36,115 nt of DNA from assembly GCF_009939295.1 (NCBI RefSeq), contig NZ_WVIC01000041.1, positions 1 through 36,115 of the forward strand. The letters are read 5' to 3'. This stretch comes from Petrachloros mirabilis ULC683 (lineage in GTDB: Bacteria; Cyanobacteriota; Cyanobacteriia; Thermosynechococcales; Thermosynechococcaceae). The notes beneath the pieces are model-generated. The model saw only the letters and a program-made list of their open reading frames with translations. It was not told the DNA's origin and did not search any database. Positions 26,023-34,423 of the stretch are shown one piece after another (the stretch's first letter is position 1; each line of letters starts with the position of its first letter). The translations under genes and the position numbers were made by a program.

Positions 26023-27276
26023 TTAACCAACATACTTTCTAAAGGCCAAGGTAACGTTATGCCCCCCAAATCCAAAGGAATTAGACAAAGCCACCTCTAC
26101 GGTTTGGGCACGACTGGTGTGGGGCACATAGTCTAAATCACAGTTCGGGTCGGGGTTATCCAGGTTGATGGTGGGGGGAATCTGATCATGGGCAATGGCC
26201 ATGGCCGTCGCTACTGCTTCAATGCCCCCAGAGCCACCCAACAGATGCCCAGTCATTGACTTGGTGGAGCTAATGGCAACTTGATAGGCGTTGTCGCCCA
26301 GGGCTTTTTTGATGGCAGCCGTCTCGGTGGGGTCGTTGGCTCCGGTGCTGGTGCCATGGGCATTAATGTAACTAATCTGATCAGGCGAAAGATTAGCGTC
26401 TTTGAGACATTGCTCAATGGCTCGTGCCGCCCCCTCACCCCCCGGAGTGGGAGCGGTCATGTGGTAGGCATCACAAGTCAGGCCATAGCCAACAATTTCA
26501 GCGTAAATACGGGCACCTCGCGCCACAGCAGAGTCCAGTGCTTCTAGGAACAAGATACCGGTTCCTTCTCCTAGGACAAAGCCGTCGCGATCGCGGTCAA
26601 AGGGGCGACTGGCTCGGGTGGGATCATCATTGCGGGTAGAGAGTGCCCGCGCCGAGGCAAACCCCGCCAAGGACAAGGGCGTCACCGCTGCTTCGGTGCC
26701 ACCGGAGAGCATAGCCGTGGCATAGCCATTCTGAATCAGACGAAAGGCATCGCCAATGGCATTGGAACCCGCCGCACAGGCGGTGACCGAGCAGGAGTTA
26801 GGTCCTTTCGCCCCCGTGTGAATCGCCGTCAACCCCGCTGCCATATTGGCAATCATCATCGGAATCATAAAGGGGCTACAGCGATCGGGTCCGCGATTCA
26901 GGTAAATTTCTTGCTGATCTTCTAAAACCTTGATGCCGCCGATGCCTGTACCAATCAACACCCCCACTTGGGTGGCATTCAGATCATTGATTTCAAACTT
27001 GGCATCTTCTAGAGCTTGCTTGCTGGCCGCCACCGCAAATTGGGCAAAGCGATCCATGCGCTTAGCATCTTTGCGATCCATGAAGTCAATGGGGTCAAAC
27101 CCCTTCACTTCACCCGCAATTCGGCAGGCGTGTTGAGTGGCATCAAACTGTGTGATGGAGCCAATGCCACTGCGACCGACCAGTAAACCCTCCCAATAGT
27201 CCGAGAGAGAATTGCCAATGGGGGTAATGGCACCTAGCCCCGTAACAACAACGCGCTTGCGATCAGAATTCGTCAT
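26023..27276 (-). CDS. fabF: beta-ketoacyl-ACP synthase II
   Basis: 417 residues from the ATG at 27276 (a TTG five codons earlier is less likely). The enzyme condenses malonyl-ACP with acyl-ACP in fatty-acid elongation. The Cys-His-His triad is visible: SVTACAAGSNAIGDA (Cys about 170), NAHGTSTGANDPTE (His about 308) and STKSMTGHLLGGSGG (Lys/His about 340). The protein begins KRVVVTGLGAITPIGN and ends NSFGFGGHNVTLAFRKY, the glycine-rich KAS II close. It lies 106 bp downstream of acpP, so the two are co-transcribed. Confidence 0.97.
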   Translation of the reverse strand: MTNSDRKRVVVTGLGAITPIGNSLSDYWEGLLVGRSGIGSITQFDATQHACRIAGEVKGFDPIDFMDRKDAKRMDRFAQFAVAASKQALEDAKFEINDLNATQVGVLIGTGIGGIKVLEDQQEIYLNRGPDRCSPFMIPMMIANMAAGLTAIHTGAKGPNSCSVTACAAGSNAIGDAFRLIQNGYATAMLSGGTEAAVTPLSLAGFASARALSTRNDDPTRASRPFDRDRDGFVLGEGTGILFLEALDSAVARGARIYAEIVGYGLTCDAYHMTAPTPGGEGAARAIEQCLKDANLSPDQISYINAHGTSTGANDPTETAAIKKALGDNAYQVAISSTKSMTGHLLGGSGGIEAVATAMAIAHDQIPPTINLDNPDPNCDLDYVPHTSRAQTVEVALSNSFGFGGHNVTLAFRKYVG

Positions 27277-27382
27277 AATGCTTAGATTCAAGGGGCCAAA
27301 GACTTACGAGCCGCCCCGGAGCGCTCCACTCGGTGCAAGGGTCAGCTCCAGGGGGGCACCAATGAAACAGTTGGATGCCGGA

Positions 27383-27628
27383 CTAAGCGGCTACTTTGCC
27401 GCCAATGTAGTCTACGGCATCTTGAACCGTCTTAATGGCCTCGGCAGCTTCGTCGGGAATTTCAATATCAAAGGCTTCTTCAAGAGCCATCACCATTTCG
27501 ACGACATCCAGAGAGTCTGCATTCAGATCGTCTTGGAAATTCGCCTCTGCGGTGACCAGATCGGGTTCAACACTGAGTTGCTCAGCGACAATATCTTTGA
27601 CTTTGGCAAAAATTTCAGCTTGGCTCAT
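27383..27628 (-). CDS. acpP: acyl carrier protein
   Basis: 81 residues starting [18 protein letters not shown] at the ATG at 27628; the frame is open upstream but those 29 residues do not belong to the family. The phosphopantetheine serine is in [19 protein letters not shown] (Ser about 40). The protein is acidic and helical as expected. It carries growing acyl chains for fatty-acid synthesis, with fabF next in the operon. Confidence 0.97.
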   Translation of the reverse strand: MSQAEIFAKVKDIVAEQLSVEPDLVTAEANFQDDLNADSLDVVEMVMALEEAFDIEIPDEAAEAIKTVQDAVDYIGGKVAA

Positions 27629-27957
27629 AGGATTTCTCGATTCAACAACTAACAAGCAATATGACGACGGGCCGAGTACCGAACAGACATCCAGTCTAAA
27701 TACTGCGGTCAGCATCTTTAATCAGGAGGCTGGCTGACTCAAATCTGGGTGGCAATAGCTGAAGGTTCAATCTATCATCCCAGGATTTGTCTCATTCTTT
27801 CCATAGTAATCCCAAAGGGTTCCACTCAGAGGAGAAGTCCGATGGGGATTACGCTCAAAGGTGGGGCAAGCAGGTGCGCGCAATTCCTAAAGAATGCACT
27901 AGCATTTGAATGGGAGTTCTGGGCTCTTGGTTCTTTAATCAGAGATGGGCAAGAGAA
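27629..27957. other. divergent intergenic region between acpP and the HdrB-like gene
   Basis: This 329-bp gap separates two divergent genes, so both promoters should lie here, but I see no convincing -10/-35 pair. A weak 8-bp inverted repeat GTAATCCC (27806-27813) / GGGATTAC (27845-27852) is present. Open frames across it are not protein-like. Confidence 0.5.
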
Positions 27958-28866
27958 ATGGCGGCTGCGCTCAAATATGCTTATTATCCAGGCTGTGTGG
28001 CTCAAGGAGCCTGCCGCGAGCTAGACCAATCGACCCAGGCGCTCACCCATGCCCTTGGCATTGAGTTGATTGAGCTTAAAAAAGCATCCTGTTGTGGCTC
28101 CGGCACGTTTAAGGAAGAGTCGCGGCTGTTAGAAGATACTGTCAATGCCCGCAATATTGCCCTAGCGGAGCAGTTGCAATTGCCGCTATTAACTCATTGC
28201 AGCACCTGTCAGGGGGTGATTGGCCATGTGGATGAGCGACTCAAAGAAGCACAAGCCCAACACCCTGACTATTTGCAAGAAGTCAATGATTTGCTCCAGC
28301 AGCAGGGCTGCGTGCCCTACCAGGGCAGCACAGAGGTGAAACACCTGCTGTGGGCACTAGTAGGAGACTACGGCTTAGAACAACTCCACCAGACAGTATC
28401 TCGTTCGCTCCAGGGGCTAAAGTGCGCGGCTTTTTATGGTTGCTATCTCCTGCGTGCCCAGAAAACCCTACCCTTTGATGATCCCATCCATCCCAATTCC
28501 ATGGAGCAGGTCTTCGAGGCGGTGGGGGCGACTCCTGTCATTTATGAAGGACGCACCCAGTGCTGTGGTTGGCCCCTGTCGAGCTATGCCACTCGGGAGT
28601 CGTTTCTGATGGCAGGGAAACGGCTGAAAGCTGCGATCGCAGCCGGAGCCGATTGCCTGGTCACCCCTTGCCCCCTGTGTCACCTAAACTTAGATTCCCG
28701 GCAGCCCGAAGTTGAACAAGTGATTGGAGAGTCTTTAGGATTGCCCGTCCTACATTTACCCCAACTGGTTGCCCTAGCCGTCGGTGTACCTCCCAACGAG
28801 CTGGGACTAGACCGACACATTGTCTCAACCCAGCCCGTTCTTGATCGGTTGGGGATAGCTGTTTAA
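27958..28866 (+). CDS. HdrB-like iron-sulfur protein (CoB-CoM heterodisulfide reductase subunit B family)
   Basis: 302 residues from the ATG at 27958; an ATG at 27910 would add 16 residues that break the usual N-terminus [21 protein letters not shown]. Two complete CCG domains are seen: the first with [12 protein letters not shown] and THCSTCQG, the second with [23 protein letters not shown] and TPCPLCHLN. In methanogens and others, HdrB uses two such domains to bind noncubane [4Fe-4S] clusters that cleave a disulfide. Cyanobacteria have no coenzyme M, so the substrate is unknown. No HdrA or HdrC gene is adjacent. Confidence 0.9.
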   Translation: MAAALKYAYYPGCVAQGACRELDQSTQALTHALGIELIELKKASCCGSGTFKEESRLLEDTVNARNIALAEQLQLPLLTHCSTCQGVIGHVDERLKEAQAQHPDYLQEVNDLLQQQGCVPYQGSTEVKHLLWALVGDYGLEQLHQTVSRSLQGLKCAAFYGCYLLRAQKTLPFDDPIHPNSMEQVFEAVGATPVIYEGRTQCCGWPLSSYATRESFLMAGKRLKAAIAAGADCLVTPCPLCHLNLDSRQPEVEQVIGESLGLPVLHLPQLVALAVGVPPNELGLDRHIVSTQPVLDRLGIAV

Positions 28867-28912
28867 TTGCAATCGGCGAAGCAATTGGCAAAATTGGAGC
28901 CAGAGCAAAATA

Positions 28913-28946
28913 GCGCAATAGCCACAGGCCGTTCGGAGACCATCGC
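28913..28946. repeat. second copy of the GGCCG-TCGGAGACCATCGC repeat
   Basis: Most of this 34-bp stretch matches the palindrome at 23643-23676, with the right part GGCCGTTCGGAGACCATCGC (28927-28946) differing from the first by one base. The left arm has decayed (GCAATAG for GCGATGG), so the palindrome is broken. It lies between the HdrB-like gene and a Uma2 gene. Confidence 0.55.
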
Positions 28947-28987
28947 GGGTATTCGCTACCAAAAAACTCCAGATCTAGGAGATCTTT

Positions 28988-29572
28988 ATGGTTCAAACCC
29001 AACCCCGTTTATTGACCCCAGAGGAATATCTTGAGTGGGAGGCCAAAGCGGACTATAAAAGCGAATACCGTAATGGAGAGATTGTCCCCATGACAGGCGG
29101 TACGACCAATCATAATGAATTGGCGCTGAACCTGGCCGCAACTCTAAAACTGTCATTGAAAAGTCAGGGCTATAAAGTCTACATGGGGGATGTGCGCTTG
29201 TGGATTCCTGAGTACCGCCAATACACTTATCCCGATGTCATGGTTATCCACAGACGCCCTGCCTACGCTGACGACAGCAAAACCACGGTCATGAACCCGA
29301 TACTGATTGCTGAGGTGCTCTCAAAATCCACCCAAAACTACGATCAGGGTGATAAGTTCATGTACTACCGCGCCATCCCAATCCTGCACGAGTATGTGCT
29401 GGTCGATCAAAAACAGCATCATGTCATTCAGTACACCAAAACCAAAACTGGACAATGGTTGTTGACCGAATACCAAGGCGAAGACGCTAACTTAGTTTTC
29501 CAAAGCCTTCCGTTTACAATGCGCCTTGTTGATCTTTACGAAGGTATTGACTTTGAGAATTCAGAACAATAG
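28988..29572 (+). CDS. Uma2 family endonuclease-like protein (DUF820), copy 2
   Basis: 194 residues, a usual Uma2 length. The protein has LLTPEEYLEWEAKADYKSEYRNGEIVPMTGGT, the putative active-site pieces YPDVMVIHR, PILIAEVLSKST (E-x-L) and DKFMYYRAIPILHEYVLVDQ. The AGGAG at 28977-28981 lies 6 bases before the ATG. Function is unknown beyond a restriction-endonuclease-like fold. Only distantly similar to copy 1. Confidence 0.93.
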   Translation: MVQTQPRLLTPEEYLEWEAKADYKSEYRNGEIVPMTGGTTNHNELALNLAATLKLSLKSQGYKVYMGDVRLWIPEYRQYTYPDVMVIHRRPAYADDSKTTVMNPILIAEVLSKSTQNYDQGDKFMYYRAIPILHEYVLVDQKQHHVIQYTKTKTGQWLLTEYQGEDANLVFQSLPFTMRLVDLYEGIDFENSEQ

Positions 29573-29573
29573 A

Positions 29574-29608
29574 GCCAAGCAAGAACTCGGCTTGGCCTCG
29601 GGGTTTTT
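29574..29608 (+). terminator. possible terminator after the second Uma2 gene
   Basis: A 7-bp stem GCCAAGC/GCTTGGC (29574-29580, 29590-29596) is followed by a five-T run only after a further seven bases. The distance makes it an imperfect rho-independent terminator. Confidence 0.4.
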
Positions 29609-29662
29609 CTGTCCTGAGTTAATCGCTTTCTCAACTGCAAATTTTGAACTTAGGACATTTTC

Positions 29663-30586
29663 ATGCTAATTCCTGCCGGATTTACCCAACAATCTGTAAC
29701 CACACCCTTGGGGGCGATGGTCTACTACACGGCAACCTCTCCTTGGCTGGTGCCTGAAATTGCCCAGTCCCCCCTCCCAGAATTGCCCAAATCGGCTGAG
29801 ACGCTGGTCTTTTGTCACGGGTTTGGGGGCGGTTCTTCGGCTTACGAGTGGTCACAGGTTTACCCAGCCTTTGCCGGAGAAGCCCGAATTGTTGCGCCTG
29901 ATTTAATTGGCTGGGGACGATCAGCCCATCCCTCCCGACGCTATAGGGCTGAGGATTATCTCACCACATTGACGAGCTTTTTAGAGCAGACCTGCGATCG
30001 CCCCGCCACCGTCGTAGCATCTTCCCTAACGGCTGCGCTGATCATTCGGGTGGCGATTCAGCGCCCCGATCTATTTCGAGCCTTGATTTTGACCACTCCC
30101 TCGGGGTTGTCTGACTTTGGCGAAGACTATTCGCGCAGTTTAATTGCCCAGGTGGTCACTACCCCAGTTGTGGATCGGTTGCTGTATCAGTTGGGCATTG
30201 CTAACCCTGCCGGGATTCAATCATTTCTGGCGCAGCGCCAGTTTGCCAACTCAGAGCGGATTTTCCCGGAAATTGTCTCGGCCTACTTGGCCTCAGCCAA
30301 GGAGCCTCAAGCCGAAGATGCAGCCCTCTCCTTTGTGCGGGGGGATCTGTGCTTTGATTTAGCCCGGTATGTGCCCCAACTGACGACGCCAACCGCCATT
30401 CTCTGGGGCGAAAAATCTCAGTTTACCTCACCGGAACTGGGACGACGATTGGCGAACCTCAATCCCACGGCAATTCGCTTTTTCCATCCCCTGGCTGGGG
30501 TGGGGCTAACCCCCCAACTGGAGCAACCAGCGCTCACCATTGCCTTAGTGCGTCGCTACTGGTCACTGCTCACTGGTGATGTCTAA
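29663..30586 (+). CDS. alpha/beta-hydrolase fold protein with degenerate catalytic residues
   Basis: 307 residues with a clear alpha/beta-hydrolase fold: oxyanion strand [16 protein letters not shown], then [18 protein letters not shown]. The nucleophile elbow reads [10 protein letters not shown] instead of GxSxG. The acid position reads [14 protein letters not shown] where relatives have an Asp, and the usual histidine loop reads [12 protein letters not shown]. The middle keeps a Ser, but the Asp and His of the triad seem to be missing. It may be non-catalytic or use another residue set. Its stop (30584-30586) overlaps the ureF start, so the two are translationally coupled. Confidence 0.85.
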   Translation: MLIPAGFTQQSVTTPLGAMVYYTATSPWLVPEIAQSPLPELPKSAETLVFCHGFGGGSSAYEWSQVYPAFAGEARIVAPDLIGWGRSAHPSRRYRAEDYLTTLTSFLEQTCDRPATVVASSLTAALIIRVAIQRPDLFRALILTTPSGLSDFGEDYSRSLIAQVVTTPVVDRLLYQLGIANPAGIQSFLAQRQFANSERIFPEIVSAYLASAKEPQAEDAALSFVRGDLCFDLARYVPQLTTPTAILWGEKSQFTSPELGRRLANLNPTAIRFFHPLAGVGLTPQLEQPALTIALVRRYWSLLTGDV

Positions 30587-31289
30587 TTTCCAGTCATCGA
30601 GTCAAGCCGATGGGGCACTCCTGCGTCTATTACAACTGGCTAGCCCTGCCCTGCCTGTCGGAGCCTATAGCTACTCCGAGGGCTTGGAAACCCTGGTCAG
30701 TCAGGGGGTGATCGGCACCGCAGCAGATTTAGAGCAATGGTTGTCTCAGGAACTGCGTTGGGGGGCAATCCGGGTAGATGCTGCTGTAATGCTGCGAAGC
30801 TTTGAGGCGGTTCGAACCCAAAACTGGGCGCAAGTTACCGATTGGAATCGCTGGCTGTCGGCAGCGCGAGAAACCGAGGAGCTGCGATCGCAGCACTGGC
30901 AAATGGGACGCTCCCTCCTCCACCTTCTTTTAGAAACCCAGGCCGCTGTATCCTTGCCCCCCACCCTGGTACAAACCCTCGAACTCGAAAGTTGCAACTA
31001 TGCCATCGCCTTTGGAGCCATGGCCGCCACCTGGGAAATCACAGCCCCAGCAGCCCTCTTGGGCTATTTGCAAAGCTGGGCCACCAACTTAGTGAATGCG
31101 GGCGTCAAACTCATCCCCCTGGGGCAAACCGTAGGTCAGCAGTTGCTGCTCTCCCTGCACTCGCCACTCTTACAAGCCCAGGCAGACCTTCTGCACCTAG
31201 CTGATTCAGATTTAGAAAGCTGGAGTTGGGGTCTATCTCTAGCTAGCATGGCTCACGAAACCCAATACAGCCGACTTTTTCGCAGCTAG
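30579..31289 (+). CDS. ureF: urease accessory protein UreF
   Basis: 236 residues from the ATG at 30579 (a GTG one codon earlier is possible). UreF acts with UreD and UreG to insert nickel into urease. Family marks are [27 protein letters not shown] at the N-terminus, [45 protein letters not shown] and the C-terminal [18 protein letters not shown] and [13 protein letters not shown]. The gene overlaps the preceding hydrolase by 8 bases. No other urease genes (ureABC, ureD, ureE, ureG) lie within the window, unlike typical clusters. Confidence 0.95.
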   Translation: MSNFQSSSQADGALLRLLQLASPALPVGAYSYSEGLETLVSQGVIGTAADLEQWLSQELRWGAIRVDAAVMLRSFEAVRTQNWAQVTDWNRWLSAARETEELRSQHWQMGRSLLHLLLETQAAVSLPPTLVQTLELESCNYAIAFGAMAATWEITAPAALLGYLQSWATNLVNAGVKLIPLGQTVGQQLLLSLHSPLLQAQADLLHLADSDLESWSWGLSLASMAHETQYSRLFRS

Positions 31290-31481
31290 TATAGCAATCC
31301 TACTTGAGTCGTAAATTAAAACGCTCTGATTTTTGCGTCTCTGTTCTAATCGAAAACGATGTCAACCTTGACCTGCGATAGAAGTTTCGGACAAGGCAAG
31401 CTGCTAGGGTCGATGTCTAGAGGATGTCACAAGCTAAGCTAGGGGCAGGGGTTATACAACAAACTCCAGGGAGGAACTGCC

Positions 31482-32174
31482 ATGGATACCCGCTTTCGGA
31501 ATCGCACTGAAGCTGGTCATCAATTGGCGCAGCACCTCAGCGCCTATGCCCACCGTGCCGATGTTTTGATTCTAGGGCTACCCCGAGGGGGCGTGGTGGT
31601 GGCAAGTGCAGTGGCCCAGGATCTCCAGGTTGCCATGGACATTTGGTTGGTTCGGAAGCTGGCCGCACCCACCCAACCGGAGTTGGCCATCGGAGCTATT
31701 GCCTTGGGTGGGGTGCAGGTGCTCAGTCCAGATTTAATTCAGTGGTTACAAGTCAGTGATCAAACCCTTGCTCAGGTCATCGCCAAGGAGCAAAAAGAGC
31801 TAGAACGCCGCCACTATACCTATCGGCAGCAACGTCCTCCGCCAGCGGTGCGCGATCGCACCTTGATTGTGGTCGATGATGGCATTGCCACCGGCTCAAC
31901 CATGACCGCTACCCTGCAAGCTCTGCGAACCCAGAACCCACACCAAATCATTGTGGCAGTTCCGGTTGCCCCCCCCGAAGTCTGTGCCCAAGTTCGCACT
32001 TGGGCCGATGAAGTGGTGTGCCTGCAACAGCCCAGCACCCTTCATGCTATTGGCTACTGGTATAGCGACTTCACCCAAGTTCCCGATCAAACGGTTTGTC
32101 GGTTGTTGCACCACCAATGGACGAACGCCTTACTCACGCCTTCAGCAGAGCACTTTCCGACCAGGGATCCATAA
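31482..32174 (+). CDS. phosphoribosyltransferase family protein
   Basis: 230 residues, with the PRPP-binding loop LIVVDDGIATGSTM (about 127-140) and the N-terminal LGLPRGGVVVASAVAQDL and DIWLVRKLAAPTQPELAIGAIA. These stand-alone type I phosphoribosyltransferases are widespread in cyanobacteria and their substrate is usually unknown. A good GGGAGGA (31470-31476) precedes the ATG by 5 bases. The 192-bp upstream gap shows no clear promoter. It converges on tatA with 22 bases between stops. Confidence 0.9.
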   Translation: MDTRFRNRTEAGHQLAQHLSAYAHRADVLILGLPRGGVVVASAVAQDLQVAMDIWLVRKLAAPTQPELAIGAIALGGVQVLSPDLIQWLQVSDQTLAQVIAKEQKELERRHYTYRQQRPPPAVRDRTLIVVDDGIATGSTMTATLQALRTQNPHQIIVAVPVAPPEVCAQVRTWADEVVCLQQPSTLHAIGYWYSDFTQVPDQTVCRLLHHQWTNALLTPSAEHFPTRDP

Positions 32175-32196
32175 AGCTAAACTAACCCCAGCGCGG

Positions 32197-32367
32197 TTAA
32201 AGGTCATCTAGCTCATCCTCTTCAGGGGCATCGCCCTTTAACCCCTCCCGAAATCCCCGCAGGGACTTACCCAGGGAGCCGCCCAGCTCGGGTAATTTTT
32301 TAGGGCCAAAGATCACCACAACTGCCAACAAAATCAACCCCACTTCCGCCCATCCCAAACCAAACAT
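32197..32367 (-). CDS. tatA: twin-arginine translocase subunit TatA/TatE
   Basis: A 56-residue protein, shorter than many gene-finder cut-offs. It reads MFGLGWAEVGLILLAVVVIF, then GPKKLPELGGSLGKSLRGFR, then an acidic end (GDAPEEDELDDL). This is the TatA plan: a short periplasm-side start, one transmembrane helix, the FGPKKLPELG hinge and an amphipathic helix. It forms the size-fitting pore for folded proteins at the thylakoid or plasma membrane. AAGGAG lies 8 bases before the ATG. It is 17 bp downstream of psb27 on the same strand, so probably co-transcribed. Confidence 0.92.
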   Translation of the reverse strand: MFGLGWAEVGLILLAVVVIFGPKKLPELGGSLGKSLRGFREGLKGDAPEEDELDDL

Positions 32368-32384
32368 GGTAGTCTCCTTCTGGG

Positions 32385-32786
32385 TTATGCAGATTCACGG
32401 TTGAGTGAGGATTCTACTTGCTTAAACTGCTGCTCAAGCCGACTCTTCAGCTTCTCAGGTACAGGACGATTGGGATAGGAGGCATAGTGACCCGCCAACC
32501 CATTGAGGGCTGTGGTCATTGTTGAAAAAGATCCCAGACCGGAGTAGGTATTATCGCGGCGATAACGAGAGATAAAGTCGTTGATTTTAGTGCGCGCATC
32601 AGACTGTGCCAAACTCTTATCAGAAGTCCCTTCTGGCAACTCAATGGCTGTGCGGAGGCTATCAATGAGGGCGAGGGTGTCTTGACGGTAGTTCCCGGTT
32701 AAACTAGCGGGATTGGACGAACATCCCACTAGAAAAACAGCCACCACCAGGACTAAACTCAATAAACGGGAAAACAAACGTTTCAT
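32385..32786 (-). CDS. psb27: photosystem II assembly lipoprotein Psb27
   Basis: 133 residues from the ATG at 32786, beginning with a lipoprotein signal peptide (MKRLFSRLLSLVLVVAVFLVGC; lipobox LVGC, Cys about 22). The mature part has the four-helix Psb27 pattern: NYRQDTLALIDSLRTAIELPEG, DARTKINDFISRYRRDNTYSGL, SFSTMTTALNGLAGHYASY and PVPEKLKSRLEQQFKQVE. Psb27 binds CP43 on the lumenal side during PSII assembly and repair. An upstream in-frame start at 32816 would hide the signal peptide and is rejected. It is divergent from cbiD. Confidence 0.95.
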   Translation of the reverse strand: MKRLFSRLLSLVLVVAVFLVGCSSNPASLTGNYRQDTLALIDSLRTAIELPEGTSDKSLAQSDARTKINDFISRYRRDNTYSGLGSFSTMTTALNGLAGHYASYPNRPVPEKLKSRLEQQFKQVESSLNRESA

Positions 32787-32885
32787 AGGTTGAAAATCTC
32801 TTCGACGTTGCAGCACCTGCTTGTGCCAGTGTTTACAGAATAAAACATTCTGATCCCTTTGCTAGGGTTTGCGGAGGATGCCCGG

Positions 32886-34025
32886 ATGACTCTTGTTCCG
32901 CCCCGTTCTGGCTACACCCTGCCTGTGTTTGCCTGTGCTGCGGCTGTTGCTGCCTTACAGCACCTCTACGATCTGGTCTGCAGCGATGAGGTGACCTTAG
33001 ATTTGGTGCACCCTGCTCAAGCGGTGCAAATCCCCATTGAGCAGGTGGCAATGCTTAAGCCGGGTCTGGCTTTGGCCATGACCCGCAGTGATCCCGGCGA
33101 CAATCTCGATCTCACCCGCGATACCCCCCTATGGGCTTTGGTGGAATGGGGCAAGAGCGATCAAGTCCAGCCCATTGTAATTGTGGGCGGAGAAGGGATT
33201 GGCATTGACCGAGAGCAGAACCAATCTGCCATCTATGAGTACGCCCAGGAATTGTTGCTCACCAATTTGCAACGATGGCTTTGCCCTGGAGACTTGATTC
33301 AGGTAACCCTGATTTTGCCGGAGGGCAGAGCCTTGGCTCAGCGGACTTCCAATGCCGCCTTTGGCATTGTGGAGGGGCTCTCACTGTTGGGCACCTCTGG
33401 GCTCTCCCAGCCTTTGAGCGCACCAGCCCAGCTAGAGCAGTTTCGAGATGAGTTAAAGGGCAAGGCGGCACAGGGATCAACGCTTGTCTTTTGTATTGGC
33501 GAAAATGGCTTGGATTTGGCGCGATCGCAGGGCATTCCCGAGTCTTATTTACTCAAAACCGCCAACTGGCTGGGACCCCTGCTGGTCGAGGCTGGACTCC
33601 AGGGCATAACCAGCCTCTTACTGTGGGGATACCACGGCAAGCTGATCAAATTGGCCGGGGGTATTTTTCATACCCATCACCACCTAGCAGATGGCCGTCA
33701 GGAAATTTTAAGCGCCCATGCAGCCTGCCTAGGCATTCCCCCTCAAGAAATCCAGATACTCCTGAACAGCAAGACCACCGAGGCTGGACTGCAACACCTC
33801 CGGCAGGTGGATGCACAACAGCATCGCCAGTGGGCACCCCAAGTCTACGCCAGTCTATGTGCCGCCATTGATCGCCGCGCCCAAGACTATATCCGAGTTC
33901 ACAGCAACCGGGGGGTGCAGGTGGGGTCGGTCTTGTTCGATCGCCAGCGTCAGGTGTTTGCAGTCAGTGAGGCAGGGGAGAAAATCCTCCAGGAAATTCT
34001 GGCAGCTTCCCCAGGATTGGCCTAA
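32886..34025 (+). CDS. cbiD: cobalt-precorrin-5B (C1)-methyltransferase CbiD
   Basis: 379 residues from the ATG at 32886, which has a GGAGG (32873-32877) at 8-base spacing; a TTG at 32859 is less likely. CbiD methylates C-1 of the corrin ring in the anaerobic cobalamin pathway. Seen are SGYTLPVFACAAAVAAL, VIVGGEGIGIDREQNQSAIYEYAQ, ILPEGRALAQRTSNAAFGIVEGLSLLGTSGLSQPLS, and LLLWGYHGKLIKLAGGIFHTHHHLADGRQEILSAHAA. No other cob/cbi genes are close, but cbiD next to guaA is a familiar cyanobacterial pairing. Confidence 0.94.
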   Translation: MTLVPPRSGYTLPVFACAAAVAALQHLYDLVCSDEVTLDLVHPAQAVQIPIEQVAMLKPGLALAMTRSDPGDNLDLTRDTPLWALVEWGKSDQVQPIVIVGGEGIGIDREQNQSAIYEYAQELLLTNLQRWLCPGDLIQVTLILPEGRALAQRTSNAAFGIVEGLSLLGTSGLSQPLSAPAQLEQFRDELKGKAAQGSTLVFCIGENGLDLARSQGIPESYLLKTANWLGPLLVEAGLQGITSLLLWGYHGKLIKLAGGIFHTHHHLADGRQEILSAHAACLGIPPQEIQILLNSKTTEAGLQHLRQVDAQQHRQWAPQVYASLCAAIDRRAQDYIRVHSNRGVQVGSVLFDRQRQVFAVSEAGEKILQEILAASPGLA

Positions 34026-34423
34026 ACTTGATAAATATTTATTTATTGACCTTTATCTGAGCTATCGTCTGCTACAGAAATCCTGAATCAGTTGTGAATA
34101 AAGACATCCTGCATACCCCCCGGCTGTCGCCGTCCCCTGCGCTTCGCGTCGCTGCGCTAGAGCCAAGGGGAGACTATAGGGGGCAAGCGCAAGGGGTTAG
34201 ACACTTTTCAAACCGCCTCTGAAGCAAGCGCTAAACAGCTCACTTTTTAGTATCGATCCCTTCGTCTTGCTCTTGTGAGTATTGACAGTCTGCGACTGAC
34301 TCAACCTGGGCTGTGCTCAGGCTCAGTCATCGCCTCTGGGAGTTGCGGCTAATCCTCTCGTTTTGAAATCTAGTTTTGATCTTGAGTCTCCCCCGAACAA
34401 CTCGGGTTTCTTGCGTTACAGGA
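34026..34423. other. 398-bp intergenic region with a GC-rich imperfect palindrome
   Basis: Between cbiD and guaA. A nested imperfect palindrome spans roughly 34115-34183: CCCCC pairs with GGGGG, CCCCT with AGGGG, and GCGC with GCGC around a small centre. It resembles a decayed dispersed repeat. A TTGACA at 34282-34287 has no fitting -10. I find no small gene here. Confidence 0.45.

Noticed and set aside
27749-28024. 91-residue plus-strand frame before the HdrB-like gene
   Set aside because: Overlaps the HdrB start in another frame, with no family resemblance or good ribosome site.
34282-34310. Promoter of guaA from a perfect TTGACA
   Set aside because: No acceptable -10 hexamer lies 16-19 bases downstream.
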